Origin: Campylobacter insulaenigrae NCTC 12927
GTDB lineage: Bacteria; Campylobacterota; Campylobacteria; Campylobacterales; Campylobacteraceae
Reading direction: 5' to 3'
NCBI RefSeq assembly: GCF_000816185.1
Contig: NZ_CP007770.1
Location: 930,001 to 994,000 of the forward strand
DNA: 64,000 nt
Part shown: positions 38,720-50,334 of the stretch, piece after piece
Numbering within the stretch: position 1 is the first letter of the stretch
Layout: every line of letters begins with the position of its first letter
The notes under the pieces: model-generated
Databases searched by the model: none
What the model was told of the DNA's origin: nothing
Seen by the model: only the letters and a program-made list of their open reading frames with translations
Made by a program: the position numbers and the translations under genes

Positions 38720-39946
38720 ATGAATTTTATTTCTAGTATAATTACACATTATAAAAATGGTAACTTAATATTGCAAATTTGTATTGGTATTATTTTAGGG
38801 ATACTCATTGGATTGCTTTCTAAGGATCTAGCTGCTTTTGCTGACATATTGGGTAATTTATTTACAGGAGCATTAAAAGCAATAGCGCCTATTTTGGTAT
38901 TTATTTTGATCTTAACAACAATATGCACAAAAGAATTCAATCATGGAAACACTAAAATAAAACATATCATTTTTTTATATATATTTGGAACCTTTTTAGC
39001 CTCACTTAGCGCTGTGAGTATTAGTTTTATCTTTCCTGTTGAACTTGTTTTAACAAATATTGAAAAAGCTTCGAATTCAAGTCCATCTCATATTGGTGAA
39101 GTTTTTAAAACTTTACTGTTTCAAATGGTAGATAATCCCATACATGCTCTTTCTTCAGGAAACTATTTAAGTATTTTAGTATGGGCAATAGGTGGAGGTT
39201 TTGCTCTTAGACATTGTTCTAATGACGCAAAACAACTTTTTACAGATATTAACGAAGGTGTATTAAAAATAGTTAAATTTATTGTCAAACTCGCTCCTTT
39301 TGGAATTTTTGGCCTTGTGGCAAATTCTGTAGCTCAAACTGGAGCTCAAGGTCTTTTAAGTTATGCAAAATTGTTGATAATCTTGGTTTTAACTATGCTT
39401 TTTGTAGCTTTTATTATCAATGCTTTAATTGTTTTTATTTATACAAAAAAAAATCCATATCCATTGATTTTTATTTGTATAAAACATAGTGCCGTGTTTG
39501 CATTTTTTACAAGAAGTTCTGCAGCAAATATTCCTGTAAATATGGCTTTATGCTCAAAACTTAATATTGACAACAATCTTTACAGCATCTCTATACCTTT
39601 GGGTGCCACTATTAATATGGCTGGAGCTGCTGTAACCATAGCCATATTAAGCTTAGCTGCTGCTCATACAGTTGGAATTGAAATTAATTTTTTACAAGCT
39701 ATATTGTTGAGTATTTTAGCAGCTTTTGCTGCTTGTGGAGCAAGCGGTGTAGCTGGAGGATCGCTACTTTTAATACCACTTGCATGTTCTTTATTTAATA
39801 TTGATTATAATATTGCTATGCAAGTTGTGGCTGTAGGATTTATTATAGGGGTTATTCAAGATAGCGTAGAAACTGCACTTAATAGCTCTACAGATGTTTT
39901 ATTTAGTGCAATTTGTTCTGATAATGAGCTTAATTTAAAATTTTAA
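38720..39946 (+). CDS. sstT: Serine/threonine:sodium symporter SstT
   Basis: SstT imports serine and threonine with sodium and belongs to the DAACS (glutamate transporter-like) family. The 408-residue protein has about eight membrane helices and the family's re-entrant motifs [19 protein letters not shown] and [20 protein letters not shown]. Serine is a major carbon source of Campylobacter, so this fits the organism. pyrB follows 11 nt later. Confidence 0.93.
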   Translation: MNFISSIITHYKNGNLILQICIGIILGILIGLLSKDLAAFADILGNLFTGALKAIAPILVFILILTTICTKEFNHGNTKIKHIIFLYIFGTFLASLSAVSISFIFPVELVLTNIEKASNSSPSHIGEVFKTLLFQMVDNPIHALSSGNYLSILVWAIGGGFALRHCSNDAKQLFTDINEGVLKIVKFIVKLAPFGIFGLVANSVAQTGAQGLLSYAKLLIILVLTMLFVAFIINALIVFIYTKKNPYPLIFICIKHSAVFAFFTRSSAANIPVNMALCSKLNIDNNLYSISIPLGATINMAGAAVTIAILSLAAAHTVGIEINFLQAILLSILAAFAACGASGVAGGSLLLIPLACSLFNIDYNIAMQVVAVGFIIGVIQDSVETALNSSTDVLFSAICSDNELNLKF

Positions 39947-39957
39947 AAAGGTTTTTC

Positions 39958-40842
39958 ATGAAGCACTTAATTACCACAAAAGATTTTAGCAATCAAGAAA
40001 TTTTAGAGCTTTTTAAAGACGCTAAGTCTTATTTAGATGAAAAAGAACGAGATGACTTAAAAGGCAAAAGCGTTACAACAATTTTTTTTGAAAATTCAAC
40101 AAGAACACAATCAAGCTTTGAAAGCGCAGCAAGAAGATTAGGTGCAAAAGTATTAAAACTTGATGTTTCAAGAAGTAGCTCAAGCAAAGGTGAAACACTT
40201 TTTGATACTGCTGCTAATTTAGATGCTATGGCGCCTAATGTCATTGTAGTAAGACATAAAAATTCAGGTGTTCCATATGCACTTGCTAATTATACTCATT
40301 GTCCCATTATTAACGGTGGTGATGGAAAACATGCGCATCCAACGCAAGCCCTTCTTGATCTTTTTACTATAATGGAATATTTTAACTATAATGTTAAAGA
40401 TAAAAAAATTGCTATAGTCGGGGATATAAAAAATTCTCGTGTTGCAGCTTCGAATTTAGAATTACTTCCTAGATTTGGTATCGATATTTCTTTAGTTGGA
40501 CCTCCACATTTTATGCCAAATTATCCTATAAAACAATTTCACAAATTAAAAGATATTATTGATGATGTTGATATAATTATGAGTCTTAGAACACAAACTG
40601 AAAGACATAATATACCAACTTATGCATCATTGAAAGATTATGCAAATGATTTTTGTATCACAAAAAAGCTTATAAAAGATAAAGAACTTATCATACTACA
40701 TCCAGGTCCTGTACATAGAAATATAGATATAAGCGATGAAATTATGGCAGATAAAAGATCAAAAGTTTTAACGCAAGTCAAAAATGGAGTTGCTATTAGA
40801 ATGGCTGTATTAAAAAAATTAATTTTAGAAAGTAAAATATGA
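39958..40842 (+). CDS. pyrB: Aspartate carbamoyltransferase catalytic subunit
   Basis: PyrB makes carbamoyl-aspartate in pyrimidine synthesis. The 294-residue enzyme has the carbamoyl-phosphate site [13 protein letters not shown] (about 43-55), VVRHKNSG and [11 protein letters not shown], and the C-terminal [11 protein letters not shown]. No pyrI regulatory gene is adjacent. It overlaps pepF by 4 nt. Confidence 0.96.
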   Translation: MKHLITTKDFSNQEILELFKDAKSYLDEKERDDLKGKSVTTIFFENSTRTQSSFESAARRLGAKVLKLDVSRSSSSKGETLFDTAANLDAMAPNVIVVRHKNSGVPYALANYTHCPIINGGDGKHAHPTQALLDLFTIMEYFNYNVKDKKIAIVGDIKNSRVAASNLELLPRFGIDISLVGPPHFMPNYPIKQFHKLKDIIDDVDIIMSLRTQTERHNIPTYASLKDYANDFCITKKLIKDKELIILHPGPVHRNIDISDEIMADKRSKVLTQVKNGVAIRMAVLKKLILESKI

Positions 40843-42560
40843 AAACTTGGGATTTGAGTATCTTATTTAAAGATGAAAAAGAATTAAATTTATATATAGA
40901 TGAGCTAAGCAAACAAACGAAACAATTTAAGCAAAACTACGAAAACAACTTGAATAGTTTAAACAATGAGAATTTTTTACAAGCTTTACAAAAATACGAA
41001 AATCTAATTTTAAAGCTCTCTCATGTTTTGACTTATGTATATTTAATATTTGCCCAAGATACAACCAAAGGTTCATTTTATGCAAAATACGAAAATTTGA
41101 GCAAAGAAATAGAAGAAAATTTGCTTTTTTTTGAACTTGAATTTTGTGAATTAAGTGAAGAAAAAAGTCAAGATTTTATAAATCATTGTAAAAATTATGC
41201 TTTTTACTTAGAAAATCTTATAAAACATAAACAACATAATCTTTCACAAAAAGAAGAAAGAATAATTTTGCACCTATCAAATACTGGTGCTAGTGCTTTT
41301 TCAAGATTGTTTGATGAAACTTTTAGCGCATTAAGATTTAAATTTGATGGAAAAAAAATAAGTGAAGAAGAAATTCTAAGTAAGCTTTATGATTCTGATA
41401 GAAGTATTAGAAAAAAAGCATCAAAATGTTTTAGCAAAGGTTTAAAAAAGCAAAATAAGCTTTTAGTCTATATTTTTAATATGATTAAAACAGAACTTTC
41501 TAGTATATGTAAATTGAGAGCTTATGAAAATCCTGAAACTCCAAGACATATCAAAAATCAAATTTCTAAAAAAAGTGTAGATGCACTCATTAATTCAACT
41601 GAAAATTCCTTTGATCTAGTTGCTAAATTTTACAATGCTAAAAAGAAAATACTAGGCTACAAACATCTCAAAGATTACGATAGATATGCACCAATTGGAC
41701 AGGATATGCAAATAAATTTTGAAGATGCAAAACAAACTGTTTTGCAAGCTTTTAAAAATTTTTCAACAGAATTTTATAATATAGCTAATGAAGCTTTTAA
41801 CAATGGTTGGATCGACGTTTATCCTAAAGACTTCAAACAAAGCGGAGCTTTTTCTCATTCTAGCACTCCACTAACGCATCCATATATTTTATTAAATTTT
41901 ACTAATAAAAGACGAGATCTTTTCACTTTAGCCCACGAACTTGGTCATACCATCCATCAAAAACTTTCATATAATGTTAGTTTTTTAAATCAAGATACAC
42001 CATTAACTACTGCAGAAACAGCTTCAGTATTTGCTGAAATGTTAATTTTTGACCATATAAAAGAAAAATTAAATAAAAACGAACTTTTATCTTTATATGC
42101 TGCTAAAATCGAAGATATATTCGCTACATTGTATAGGCAAATTAATTTTACTACATTTGAAAGAAAATTTCATGCCAAAAGCGAAGAGTTAAATTCCAAG
42201 GAATTAAGCGAAATTTGGATGGAAGAATCCCAAAAGATGTTTAAAGATAGTGTCAAATTAAGCAAAGAATATTCATTATGGTATTCTTACATACCACATT
42301 TTATCCATTCACCATTTTATTGCTATGCTTATGCTTATGCACAACTTCTAGTACTTGCTTTATATGGTCTATATAAAAGCAAAAAATGTGAAAATTTTGT
42401 ACAACTATATATCAAATTTTTAAGTAGTGGAGGAAGTAAAAGTCCAAATGAGCTTGTGTCTATGTTTGGATTTGATATAGAAAGTGATGAATTTTGGAAC
42501 ATAGGTTTAGAGCAGGTAAAAAAAATGGTAGATGAATTTTTAAGGCTTAGTGATGATTGA
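40839..42560 (+). CDS. pepF: Oligoendopeptidase F (M3 metallopeptidase)
   Basis: This cytoplasmic zinc peptidase degrades oligopeptides. The 573 residues have the HEXXH zinc site at H366-E-L-G-H370 ([12 protein letters not shown]) and the third-ligand region [13 protein letters not shown], where E of TAETAS is the expected ligand. No signal peptide is visible. It overlaps both pyrB and the downstream gene by a few bases. Confidence 0.93.
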   Translation: MKTWDLSILFKDEKELNLYIDELSKQTKQFKQNYENNLNSLNNENFLQALQKYENLILKLSHVLTYVYLIFAQDTTKGSFYAKYENLSKEIEENLLFFELEFCELSEEKSQDFINHCKNYAFYLENLIKHKQHNLSQKEERIILHLSNTGASAFSRLFDETFSALRFKFDGKKISEEEILSKLYDSDRSIRKKASKCFSKGLKKQNKLLVYIFNMIKTELSSICKLRAYENPETPRHIKNQISKKSVDALINSTENSFDLVAKFYNAKKKILGYKHLKDYDRYAPIGQDMQINFEDAKQTVLQAFKNFSTEFYNIANEAFNNGWIDVYPKDFKQSGAFSHSSTPLTHPYILLNFTNKRRDLFTLAHELGHTIHQKLSYNVSFLNQDTPLTTAETASVFAEMLIFDHIKEKLNKNELLSLYAAKIEDIFATLYRQINFTTFERKFHAKSEELNSKELSEIWMEESQKMFKDSVKLSKEYSLWYSYIPHFIHSPFYCYAYAYAQLLVLALYGLYKSKKCENFVQLYIKFLSSGGSKSPNELVSMFGFDIESDEFWNIGLEQVKKMVDEFLRLSDD

Positions 42561-42999
42561 TAAAATTTTAAACGACACAAATTTTATAAATTTAATGCAA
42601 AAGGGCATATATGAGTGCTTACAAATTTTAATTAAAGAAGATATAGAATTTAGCATTTTAGTAAATACTAAATTTGTAACTTTAGAACCTCATCTCCCAA
42701 AAGAAATCGATATGATAAGCAATAATCCTTATTGTGTTTTTGCGCTAGGAGGATATACGTTTAAATCTATAATTTTAAACCACGAAAATATAGAATTTCA
42801 CGCTGGTTTTGGCCCTGATGATTTTGCAACTTTTGTAAAAGTTGACCTAGGAGCAATCACTCAAATTCAAGTATCAGACAATATAATTTTTGTAAATTTT
42901 TCTAATTATTTTAAAAAACATAATGATCAAAAACATAAAGAAAAATCTATGAATGCCTTTTTAAACAATCCAAGCAATAAAGATATACTAAAAAAATGA
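42553..42999 (+). CDS. SspB-like protein, candidate ClpXP/ClpAP adaptor
   Basis: This 148-residue protein has no assigned function that I know. Its middle (about residues 45-105) resembles the SspB fold: a beta strand (CVFALG), a hydrophobic segment, then ENIEFHAGFG and a following strand (VKVDLGAITQIQV), comparable to VRFNARFG and VPLAAVLAIYA of SspB. In E. coli SspB delivers ssrA-tagged proteins to ClpXP. The charged C-terminal tail (KHNDQKHKEKS and beyond) is where SspB has its ClpX-binding tail. smpB, clpS and clpA are in the same series. A GTG at 42550 is an alternative start. The family call is inference. Confidence 0.55.
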   Translation: MIDKILNDTNFINLMQKGIYECLQILIKEDIEFSILVNTKFVTLEPHLPKEIDMISNNPYCVFALGGYTFKSIILNHENIEFHAGFGPDDFATFVKVDLGAITQIQVSDNIIFVNFSNYFKKHNDQKHKEKSMNAFLNNPSNKDILKK

Positions 43000-45062
43000 A
43001 TTTATTGCAAAGTTTAAATCCAAGCCAAAAAGAAGCTGTTTTACATATAGATGGTGCTATGTTGATACTTGCTGGCGCAGGTAGTGGAAAGACAAAAACT
43101 ATCACTACAAGACTTGCATATTTAATTGATAAAGTAGGAATTCCAGCTCACCACACACTGACTCTTACTTTCACAAATAAAGCTGCTAGCGTGATGAAAC
43201 ACAGAGCATTGTCTTTAATTGAAAATGAAAATTCACAAAATCCTCTACTTTGCACCTTCCATAAATTTGGCTTGTTATTTTTAAGGCTTTATAGTGAAAG
43301 AATTTCACGGGCAAATAATTTTGTTATTATTGATACAGACGACAAAAAAAAGATTTTAAAAGATTTAGCAAGTGAAAATTTACAAAATTCATTATCTAAT
43401 ATTGGAGCTTATATTTCAAATTTTAAAAATCAAAGTAAAAATGCTCAAGAAATCCAACAAGAATTAGAATTATTAGAAGATGAGAAAAGCAAAAGTTATA
43501 GAGAAATTATTCACACCTATGAGCAATATGAACAATTTTTAATCCAAAATAATTTTATGGATTTTGATGATTTGCTAATGCTGACAAATAAAATTTTAGA
43601 AGATGAAGTTTTTGCAAAAGAACAAAGTAAAAAATATGCTTACATAACAGTTGATGAGTATCAAGATACAAATACTTTACAATATCAAATTCTAAAAAAA
43701 TTATGCTCAAATCATGAAAATATTTGCGTAGTTGGTGATGATGATCAAAGTATCTACGGATGGCGTGGAGCTAAAATAGAAAATATTTTAAATTTTCAAG
43801 AACAATTTAGCAATGTTAAACTTGTAAAACTAGAGCAAAATTATCGTTCCACTAATGCTATTTTACAAGCTGCAAATGAATTGATCGAGCATAATAGAAA
43901 AAGATTAGGTAAAGTTTTAATTTGTACAAAAGATAAAGGTGAAGAAATTGAAGTTTTACAAAATGATGATGAAAAAATTGAAAGTTTTAAAGTCGCAGAA
44001 AAAGTTACAAAACTCTTAAAATTAGGTATTGATCCTAGTGAAATTGCTATACTTTACAGAGTTAATGCACTTTCTAGAGCCTTAGAAGAAGTTTTCACCA
44101 TAGAAAAAATTCCTTTTAAGTTATTAAGCGGAATTAGATTTTACGAGCGATCTGAGATCAAAGATATTATTTCTTACTTAAGATTATTATCTAATTTAAA
44201 TGATGATTACTCTTTTAAGCGTATTATAAATAAACCTAAAAGAAATTTTGGCAAAGCTACATTAAACAAACTTCAAGACTATGCCAAAGAACACCGATTG
44301 TCTTTATTTGAAGCACTTTGCACAATGACAGGAAACGGATTTTTTAGCAAAAAAACAGAAAATGAAATAGAAAAATTTATATTAAGCATACACAAACTCA
44401 AAGAAAAAAATAATTTACTTGATATTATTACTTCCTTGGAAAATGAATTTAAATTAAAAGAATTTTACAAAAATTCTCCAGAAGGTGAAGATAAAATTTT
44501 AAATATTGATGAGCTTTATGCTAATTTAAAAGATAAAATTTCCCATGGAAACTATGAAAATTTAGATGATATTTTAAATGAAATCACACTTTTAAATGAA
44601 CAAGATGGCTTAGAGCAAGAAAGTATTTGTATTATGAGTATACACGCTAGCAAAGGTCTTGAATTTGATTATGTTTTTATTGTAGGATTAGAAGAAGGTT
44701 TCTTTCCGCTAACAAGTGAATCAAGCAATATAGAAGAAGAAAGAAGATTGGCCTATGTAGCTATCACAAGAGCTAAGAAAAAACTCTATTTAAGCTATGC
44801 CAATTCAAGATTTTACAAAGGTAGTAGAACCAAACTCGCTAAAAGTAGATTTTTAGGCGAAAGTAATGTAATCAAAAAAGAATTAATTTTTGATGATAAT
44901 ACTAAGTCATATAAAAAAGGTGATTTAATCAAACATAAAATTTTTGGTATAGGTAGAGTTATAGGTGTAAGTAAAACAAGAATTGAAGAAAAATTAACCA
45001 TTAATTTTGGCGGCATAGAAAGAGTTATAATGTCAAATTTTGTAGAAAAATTATATGAATAA
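42996..45062 (+). CDS. UvrD/PcrA/Rep-family DNA helicase
   Basis: This 688-residue superfamily 1A 3'-5' helicase has motif I GAGSGKT at residues 27-33, Ia [60 protein letters not shown] and [13 protein letters not shown]. These cover unwinding in repair or replication restart. The C-terminal tail ([18 protein letters not shown]) is a UvrD/PcrA-type RNA-polymerase or Tudor-like segment. It overlaps the SspB-like gene by 4 nt and truB by 8 nt. Confidence 0.95.
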   Translation: MNLLQSLNPSQKEAVLHIDGAMLILAGAGSGKTKTITTRLAYLIDKVGIPAHHTLTLTFTNKAASVMKHRALSLIENENSQNPLLCTFHKFGLLFLRLYSERISRANNFVIIDTDDKKKILKDLASENLQNSLSNIGAYISNFKNQSKNAQEIQQELELLEDEKSKSYREIIHTYEQYEQFLIQNNFMDFDDLLMLTNKILEDEVFAKEQSKKYAYITVDEYQDTNTLQYQILKKLCSNHENICVVGDDDQSIYGWRGAKIENILNFQEQFSNVKLVKLEQNYRSTNAILQAANELIEHNRKRLGKVLICTKDKGEEIEVLQNDDEKIESFKVAEKVTKLLKLGIDPSEIAILYRVNALSRALEEVFTIEKIPFKLLSGIRFYERSEIKDIISYLRLLSNLNDDYSFKRIINKPKRNFGKATLNKLQDYAKEHRLSLFEALCTMTGNGFFSKKTENEIEKFILSIHKLKEKNNLLDIITSLENEFKLKEFYKNSPEGEDKILNIDELYANLKDKISHGNYENLDDILNEITLLNEQDGLEQESICIMSIHASKGLEFDYVFIVGLEEGFFPLTSESSNIEEERRLAYVAITRAKKKLYLSYANSRFYKGSRTKLAKSRFLGESNVIKKELIFDDNTKSYKKGDLIKHKIFGIGRVIGVSKTRIEEKLTINFGGIERVIMSNFVEKLYE

Positions 45063-45873
45063 ACTTTTTGTAGCATACAAACCAAGTGGACTAAGTTCTA
45101 ATGCATTTTTAAATCAACTTAAAAAAAAATATAACAACAAAAAAGCCGGCTTTTCTGGCACTCTTGATCCTTTTGCAAAAGGTGTTTTGCTAATTGCTTT
45201 TGGACAATATACTAAATTATTTAGATTTTTTAAAAAAAGTCCTAAAATTTATAAAGCTACACTTTGGTTTGGTGTAAAATCTAAAAGTCTTGATAATCAA
45301 AATATAGAAAATATAACTTCTTTACCACCATTTGATTTTTCAATCTTACAAAAAATACAAGAAGAACTTTTGGGGATTATTTCTTATATTCCACCTGCTT
45401 ATTGTGCTAAAAAAATCAATGGCGTACGGTCTTATGAGCTAGCAAAAAAAGGTCTTGAAACAAATTTGAAAACTTGTAAAATGGAAATTTTTTATTCAAA
45501 AATTTTGCATTATCATCATCCATTTTTAACTATGGAAATTTCAGTAAGCGAGGGGGGATATATCAGATCTTATTGTGAATTATTTGCTAAAAAATTAGGA
45601 ATTGATGCTACCCTAAGCTCTCTTGAAAGACTTTGCGAAGGTAATTTTTATTATGAAAACGAAAAAGAACTTAATATATTAGATTATTTAAATCTTAAAA
45701 AAAATACGATAAAATATCCTCAAAAATTACACAATGGACAAAAAATCTTTTTAGACGATTTAGAAATTCAAAAAAAAGGTTGCTATCTCTTAGAAGAAGA
45801 TGATTTTTTTTCCATTATAAATATAGAAAACAATCAAGTACAATATTATTTAAATAAGGTTTTAAAATGCTAA
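45055..45873 (+). CDS. truB: tRNA pseudouridine-55 synthase
   Basis: TruB makes pseudouridine 55 in the T loop of tRNAs. The 272-residue enzyme has its catalytic aspartate at D38 in [12 protein letters not shown], followed by [11 protein letters not shown] and [17 protein letters not shown]. It overlaps the helicase gene by 8 nt and csrA by 7 nt. Confidence 0.96.
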   Translation: MNKLFVAYKPSGLSSNAFLNQLKKKYNNKKAGFSGTLDPFAKGVLLIAFGQYTKLFRFFKKSPKIYKATLWFGVKSKSLDNQNIENITSLPPFDFSILQKIQEELLGIISYIPPAYCAKKINGVRSYELAKKGLETNLKTCKMEIFYSKILHYHHPFLTMEISVSEGGYIRSYCELFAKKLGIDATLSSLERLCEGNFYYENEKELNILDYLNLKKNTIKYPQKLHNGQKIFLDDLEIQKKGCYLLEEDDFFSIINIENNQVQYYLNKVLKC

Positions 45874-46094
45874 TCTTATCAAGAAAAGAAAATGAAAGTA
45901 TACAAATTGGTGATGATATAGAAATAAAAATAGTCCAAACAGGAAAAGGATACGCAAAAATAGGTATTGAGGCTCCCAAAACTCTAATGATTTTAAGAAA
46001 AGAACTTATTGAACAAGTAAAAAGTGAAAATTTACACTCTATTAGCGATGAAACTATTAAACTTGATGATTTAAGTAAAAAGCTTAAAAAATGA
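45867..46094 (+). CDS. csrA: Carbon storage/translational regulator CsrA
   Basis: CsrA is a dimeric RNA-binding protein that blocks translation at ANGGA sites. In Campylobacter it controls flagellin and oxidative-stress genes and is antagonised by FliW (family knowledge). The 75 residues have the conserved [22 protein letters not shown] start and an extended C-terminus (about residues 50-75), longer than the 61-residue E. coli form. AAGG precedes the ATG. It overlaps truB and ispE. Confidence 0.96.
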   Translation: MLILSRKENESIQIGDDIEIKIVQTGKGYAKIGIEAPKTLMILRKELIEQVKSENLHSISDETIKLDDLSKKLKK

Positions 46095-46843
46095 AGGCTT
46101 TTGCAAAAGCTAATATATTTTTAAAAGTTATAGGTTTTGATACAAGATCTTATCATCTGATATCATCGCGTTTTGTTTTATTAAAACATTTATATGATGA
46201 ACTAAATTTTAGTGATGAAAAAAATAAAGAAGGTTTTGAAATCATTGGAAATTTTAAAGAAGATACTATTATTCATAAAGCATATTATGAACTTGAAAAT
46301 TTAGGATATAAAGAACAATTAAAAGAATTTTTTAAAAATAAAAGCTTAAAACTAATTAAAAATATCCCCATAGGTGGAGGTCTTGGTGGAAGCAGCACCG
46401 ATGCTGTTGCTTTTTTACTTATGGTTAATGAAGAATTAAATTTAAAATTATCTCAAGATACTTTAAAACAAATTTGCCAAAAACTTGGTTCTGATTTACT
46501 CTTTTTTTTAAGTGGTTATGAGAGTGCAAATGTTAGTGGTTGCGGTGAAATTATAGAATATTTTGAAGATAATTTTACTTTATTAAATTTTACTTTTTTA
46601 GATTTTGCTTGCTCTAGTGCTAAAGTTTATAAAGCATTTGATGAAACACATTATGATTTAAAAGAAAATTTACAACTAGCTAAACAATTTAATCAACTCA
46701 AAACACAACAATTATTAGACTTTAAAAATATTCAATTAAATGATTTATTTGCTCCTTGTGTAAAAATTTATCCTAAAATGCAGAAATTTCTTTCTCAAGG
46801 ATATTTTTTAAGTGGAAGTGGAAGCAGTGTTTTTAAGGCTTAA
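46091..46843 (+). CDS. ispE: 4-diphosphocytidyl-2-C-methyl-D-erythritol kinase
   Basis: IspE phosphorylates CDP-methylerythritol in the MEP isoprenoid pathway. The 250-residue GHMP kinase has the N-terminal [11 protein letters not shown], the ATP motif [14 protein letters not shown] (about 93-106) and LSGSGSSVF near the C-terminus. It is short compared with the 283-residue E. coli enzyme but has all GHMP motifs. Its ATG overlaps the csrA stop. Confidence 0.94.
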   Translation: MKAFAKANIFLKVIGFDTRSYHLISSRFVLLKHLYDELNFSDEKNKEGFEIIGNFKEDTIIHKAYYELENLGYKEQLKEFFKNKSLKLIKNIPIGGGLGGSSTDAVAFLLMVNEELNLKLSQDTLKQICQKLGSDLLFFLSGYESANVSGCGEIIEYFEDNFTLLNFTFLDFACSSAKVYKAFDETHYDLKENLQLAKQFNQLKTQQLLDFKNIQLNDLFAPCVKIYPKMQKFLSQGYFLSGSGSSVFKA

Positions 46844-46846
46844 TCA

Positions 46847-47302
46847 ATGAAAAAAACTATTGTAAAAAATAAAAAAGCTTTTTTTGACTATGAAATTTTA
46901 GAAAAATTTGAAGCGGGTATAGTTTTAAAAGGCTCTGAAGTTGTAGCATTAAGAGCTCTTAGAGCAAATTTAAAAGATTCTTTTGTGCGTATTATTAAAG
47001 GAGAAATCTTTTTGCTAAATGCTCACATATCTCATCTAAATACCACACATGCTTTTTACAGACATGATGAAAAAGGCGTTAGAAAACTTTTAATGCACAA
47101 AAAACAAATTGATAAGCTTTTTGGTAAAATTAGCACTCAAGGATTCACAATAGTACCTTTAGAACTTTACTTCAATGAAAAAAATAAAGTTAAAATTTTG
47201 ATAGCCTTAGCAAAAGGAAAAAACTTACATGATAAAAGAGAAAGTCTTAAGAAAAAGCAAGCAGACCTTGAAACAAGAGCTGCTATAAAAAATCATTATT
47301 AA
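46847..47302 (+). CDS. smpB: SsrA-binding protein SmpB
   Basis: SmpB binds tmRNA and brings it to stalled ribosomes. The 151 residues have [26 protein letters not shown] at the start and the basic C-terminal tail [20 protein letters not shown] that occupies the mRNA channel. The tmRNA gene is not in the window. It lies 3 nt after ispE. Confidence 0.97.
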   Translation: MKKTIVKNKKAFFDYEILEKFEAGIVLKGSEVVALRALRANLKDSFVRIIKGEIFLLNAHISHLNTTHAFYRHDEKGVRKLLMHKKQIDKLFGKISTQGFTIVPLELYFNEKNKVKILIALAKGKNLHDKRESLKKKQADLETRAAIKNHY

Positions 47303-47316
47303 TTTAAAGGATTTAC

Positions 47317-47931
47317 ATGAAAAAAATTATATATGTAATTTTAGTAGGTATTGGACTCTTTTTAAATGCTTGTTCTAATCAAACTACTATAGAGAATGAT
47401 TTCGCCTTTGAAGAATTTAAAACAGGTGAAGAAATAGTCTTGCAAAGCGTTAATGGGGGTGAAAAGACTCTAGTAAGAACTGAAAATGGGTTCGTAATTA
47501 AAGGAGAGGAAGAAAAAATTTTAATGTTAGACTTTTTTGGAACTTTTTGCACACCTTGCCAAGAAGAAGCATCTTCTCTTACAAATTTGTGGCAAAAAAA
47601 TAGTTCTAATTTTATCTTAATAGGACTAAGTCATTTTGAAGATGTAAGCGATCAAGCAGTTAAAGATTTTGCTATCGCATATGGAGCATATTATTTTTTA
47701 AGTAATTCTAAAGAAAATGATAGAATCATTGCACAAATTTTAAAAGATATAGATTATAAAAATATGGAGCAGCTTCCATTTAAAGTAGTTTTAAAAAATA
47801 AAAGCTATCAAAATTTAAGTGATTTTTGGAATAAAAATTCACAACATTTTGTAAAATATTATTTAGGAAAAGTCCCAACCCAGATTATGCAAAAAGATAT
47901 TGATAGGATTCTTAATGAGTCTAAAGAATGA
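47317..47931 (+). CDS. Thioredoxin-like lipoprotein
   Basis: This 204-residue protein has a lipobox (LNAC, C19) and so is a probable lipoprotein facing the periplasm. A thioredoxin/TlpA-like domain follows with the active site C78-T-P-C81 in FFGTFCTPCQEEASSL. It may reduce periplasmic disulfides or help cytochrome c maturation; the substrate is not evident. Its 3' end overlaps clpS by 17 nt. Confidence 0.85.
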   Translation: MKKIIYVILVGIGLFLNACSNQTTIENDFAFEEFKTGEEIVLQSVNGGEKTLVRTENGFVIKGEEEKILMLDFFGTFCTPCQEEASSLTNLWQKNSSNFILIGLSHFEDVSDQAVKDFAIAYGAYYFLSNSKENDRIIAQILKDIDYKNMEQLPFKVVLKNKSYQNLSDFWNKNSQHFVKYYLGKVPTQIMQKDIDRILNESKE

Positions 47932-48208
47932 AGTTTTAGAGCAACAAAAACTAGCAGAACCTAAAATGTTCAAGGTTTTGTTATTAAATGATGATATCAC
48001 AACAATGGAATTTGTTATAGATATTTTAATGAATATTTTTCATCACAATTTCGAAAAAGCAAGTACTATTATGCTAGAAATTCACAACCAAGGCAGTGGA
48101 GTGTGCGGAATTTATACTCAAGAAATTGCCTTAAGTAAAAAAAAGCAAGTTGAAATAGCTGCAAGAAATAACAATTTTCCATTACAAGCAAGGATAGAAG
48201 AACAATGA
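47915..48208 (+). CDS. clpS: ClpS adaptor for N-degron proteolysis
   Basis: ClpS brings proteins with bulky hydrophobic N-terminal residues to ClpA. The 97 residues contain KVLLLNDDITTMEFVIDIL, with the N-D-D substrate pocket and a Met in the gating position, and the C-terminal part of the core (VCGIYTQEIALSKKKQV). The ATG at 47915 is chosen over an upstream TTG at 47900 because the family begins here and an AGGA precedes it. It is coupled to clpA by a 4-nt overlap. Confidence 0.95.
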   Translation: MSLKNEVLEQQKLAEPKMFKVLLLNDDITTMEFVIDILMNIFHHNFEKASTIMLEIHNQGSGVCGIYTQEIALSKKKQVEIAARNNNFPLQARIEEQ

Positions 48209-50334
48209 AATATGAAGAATTAATAGATTCATTTATCCCAAATGCAAGACATTTAAGCTTTATTAATCACCATGAATTTATAACTTGCGAACACCTACTT
48301 TTTACTTTAGTAAAATTAAGCAATGATTTTAAAACAATACTTGAAGAAATTGGAGATGGAGATTTATCAACTTTTGAAATAGAATTAAAAAACTATCTAG
48401 CAAAAAATAATGAAATTTTAAAAAAAGATACAGAACCTGTATTCTCCATAGTACTTGATGATATTTTGCAAAATTTAAACAAAAAAAATCAAGCCAGTGT
48501 ATTGAATTTTTTAATTATATTAATTCAAGAAGAAAAATCATATTCTCATCAACTTTTAAAAAAACACTTAATCAACAAAGAAAAATTAGAAAAACTTTTA
48601 CAAAATAGTGAATTTGAAAATATAAAAACTCATACAATTGAGCTTGTAGAATTTGCCAAATCGGGAAAAATAGATCCTGTTATTGGTAGAAAATTTGAAC
48701 TTGAAAGAATGATGCAAATTTTAAGTAGACGTAAAAAAAATAATCCTATTTTAGTAGGAGAACCTGGAGTTGGAAAAACTGCAGTTGTAGAAGGATTAGC
48801 TTTAGCTATTGCCCAGAACAAAGTACCTAAACATTTACTAGATTCAAAAATTTACAGCCTTGATATGGCTAGTTTATTATCAGGGACTAAATATAGAGGT
48901 GATTTTGAAAAAAGATTAAAAGATATTATTAAGGAATTAGAAAACATACCTAATGCAATTTTATTTATAGATGAAATTCACACTATAGTAGGTACAGGTG
49001 CGAGCAATGAAAGTCACGCAGATATGTCCAATTTATTAAAACCTGCTTTAAGTAATGGTTCCATTAAATGCATTGGAGCAACTACTTTTATAGAATACAA
49101 AAATACTTTTGATAAAAACAAAGCTTTAAGTAGAAGATTTGCTAAAATAGATATAGATGAACCAAGCGAAGAAGAATGCTTCCTCATCTTAAAAGGTTTA
49201 AAAAATAAATATGAAAATTTCCACAAAATAAAACTTAATGATGAAATTTTACAAACTAGCATTAAACTTGCTAAACAATTTTTACCCGATAAATTTTTAC
49301 CCGATAGTGCAGTAGATTTAATAGATGAATTAGGTGCTAGTTTTGCATTAGAAGATAAAAAAAATAAAAAAATAATTAAAAATAAAGATTTAGAAAATAC
49401 CCTAGCTAGAATGACTCATTCTCATAAAATTTATGAAAGCGATCAAGGAAAAATTTTAAAAAATTTAGAAAAAAATTTAGAAAAAAGTATCTTTGGACAA
49501 GATGAAGCCATAAAAGCTTTGTGTTCTATTTTAAAGCAAAGTTATGCAGGTTTAAAAGCTAAAAACACTCCTAGAGGTGTATTCTTATTTACAGGCTCAA
49601 GCGGAGTTGGTAAAACTGAACTTGCAAAACAATTAGCACAAAATTTAAATTTAAATCTTGAAAGATTTGATATGAGCGAATATGCTCAAAAACACGATGT
49701 TAGCAAACTTATAGGCACTTCAGCAGGCTATGTAGGATATGAAGATGGAGGATTGTTAAGCAATAGTATTAGAAAAAATCCTTTTAGCGTGATACTTTTT
49801 GATGAAATAGAAAAAGCTCATCCTGATCTTACTAATACTTTTTTGCAAATTTTTGACAATGCAAGCCTTACTGACAATAGTGGTCTTAAGGCTGATTTTA
49901 AAAATACTATTATTATTATGACTTCCAATTTAGGTCTTAAGGAAACAAATGAACTAGGGTTTTTAAGTAATAATACAGAAAAAAACAACAAGGCTATAAA
50001 AGATTTTTTTGCTCCTGAATTTATTAATCGTATTGATAAAATCGTACATTTTAATGATTTAAATAATGAAATTTTAGAACAAATAGTTCAAAAAGAACTT
50101 GAACTTATAATTTCGAATTTAAAAGATATTAGCATAGAAGCAGATCAAAAAGTAAAGGAATTTATTGCAAAAAAAGCATCTTTTAAAGATTTTGGAGTTA
50201 GGCTATTAAAACGCGTGATAGCTGATGAAATTGGTGAAAAATTAAGTGATGAAATTTTATTTGGTAAACTTAAAAACGGTGGAAAAGTTAAATTAAGACT
50301 TTCTAAAGATGAAAAAATCGAATTTATATTCTAA
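48205..50334 (+). CDS. clpA: ClpA AAA+ unfoldase of ClpAP
   Basis: ClpA unfolds substrates and feeds them to ClpP. The 709 residues have the Clp N-domain (about 1-140), the first AAA+ module with Walker A GEPGVGKTA and FIDEIHTIVG, and the second with GSSGVGKTE and FDEIEKAHP. It is a little shorter than E. coli ClpA (758). Directly after clpS and before aat, it completes an N-degron pathway. Confidence 0.96.
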   Translation: MKYEELIDSFIPNARHLSFINHHEFITCEHLLFTLVKLSNDFKTILEEIGDGDLSTFEIELKNYLAKNNEILKKDTEPVFSIVLDDILQNLNKKNQASVLNFLIILIQEEKSYSHQLLKKHLINKEKLEKLLQNSEFENIKTHTIELVEFAKSGKIDPVIGRKFELERMMQILSRRKKNNPILVGEPGVGKTAVVEGLALAIAQNKVPKHLLDSKIYSLDMASLLSGTKYRGDFEKRLKDIIKELENIPNAILFIDEIHTIVGTGASNESHADMSNLLKPALSNGSIKCIGATTFIEYKNTFDKNKALSRRFAKIDIDEPSEEECFLILKGLKNKYENFHKIKLNDEILQTSIKLAKQFLPDKFLPDSAVDLIDELGASFALEDKKNKKIIKNKDLENTLARMTHSHKIYESDQGKILKNLEKNLEKSIFGQDEAIKALCSILKQSYAGLKAKNTPRGVFLFTGSSGVGKTELAKQLAQNLNLNLERFDMSEYAQKHDVSKLIGTSAGYVGYEDGGLLSNSIRKNPFSVILFDEIEKAHPDLTNTFLQIFDNASLTDNSGLKADFKNTIIIMTSNLGLKETNELGFLSNNTEKNNKAIKDFFAPEFINRIDKIVHFNDLNNEILEQIVQKELELIISNLKDISIEADQKVKEFIAKKASFKDFGVRLLKRVIADEIGEKLSDEILFGKLKNGGKVKLRLSKDEKIEFIF

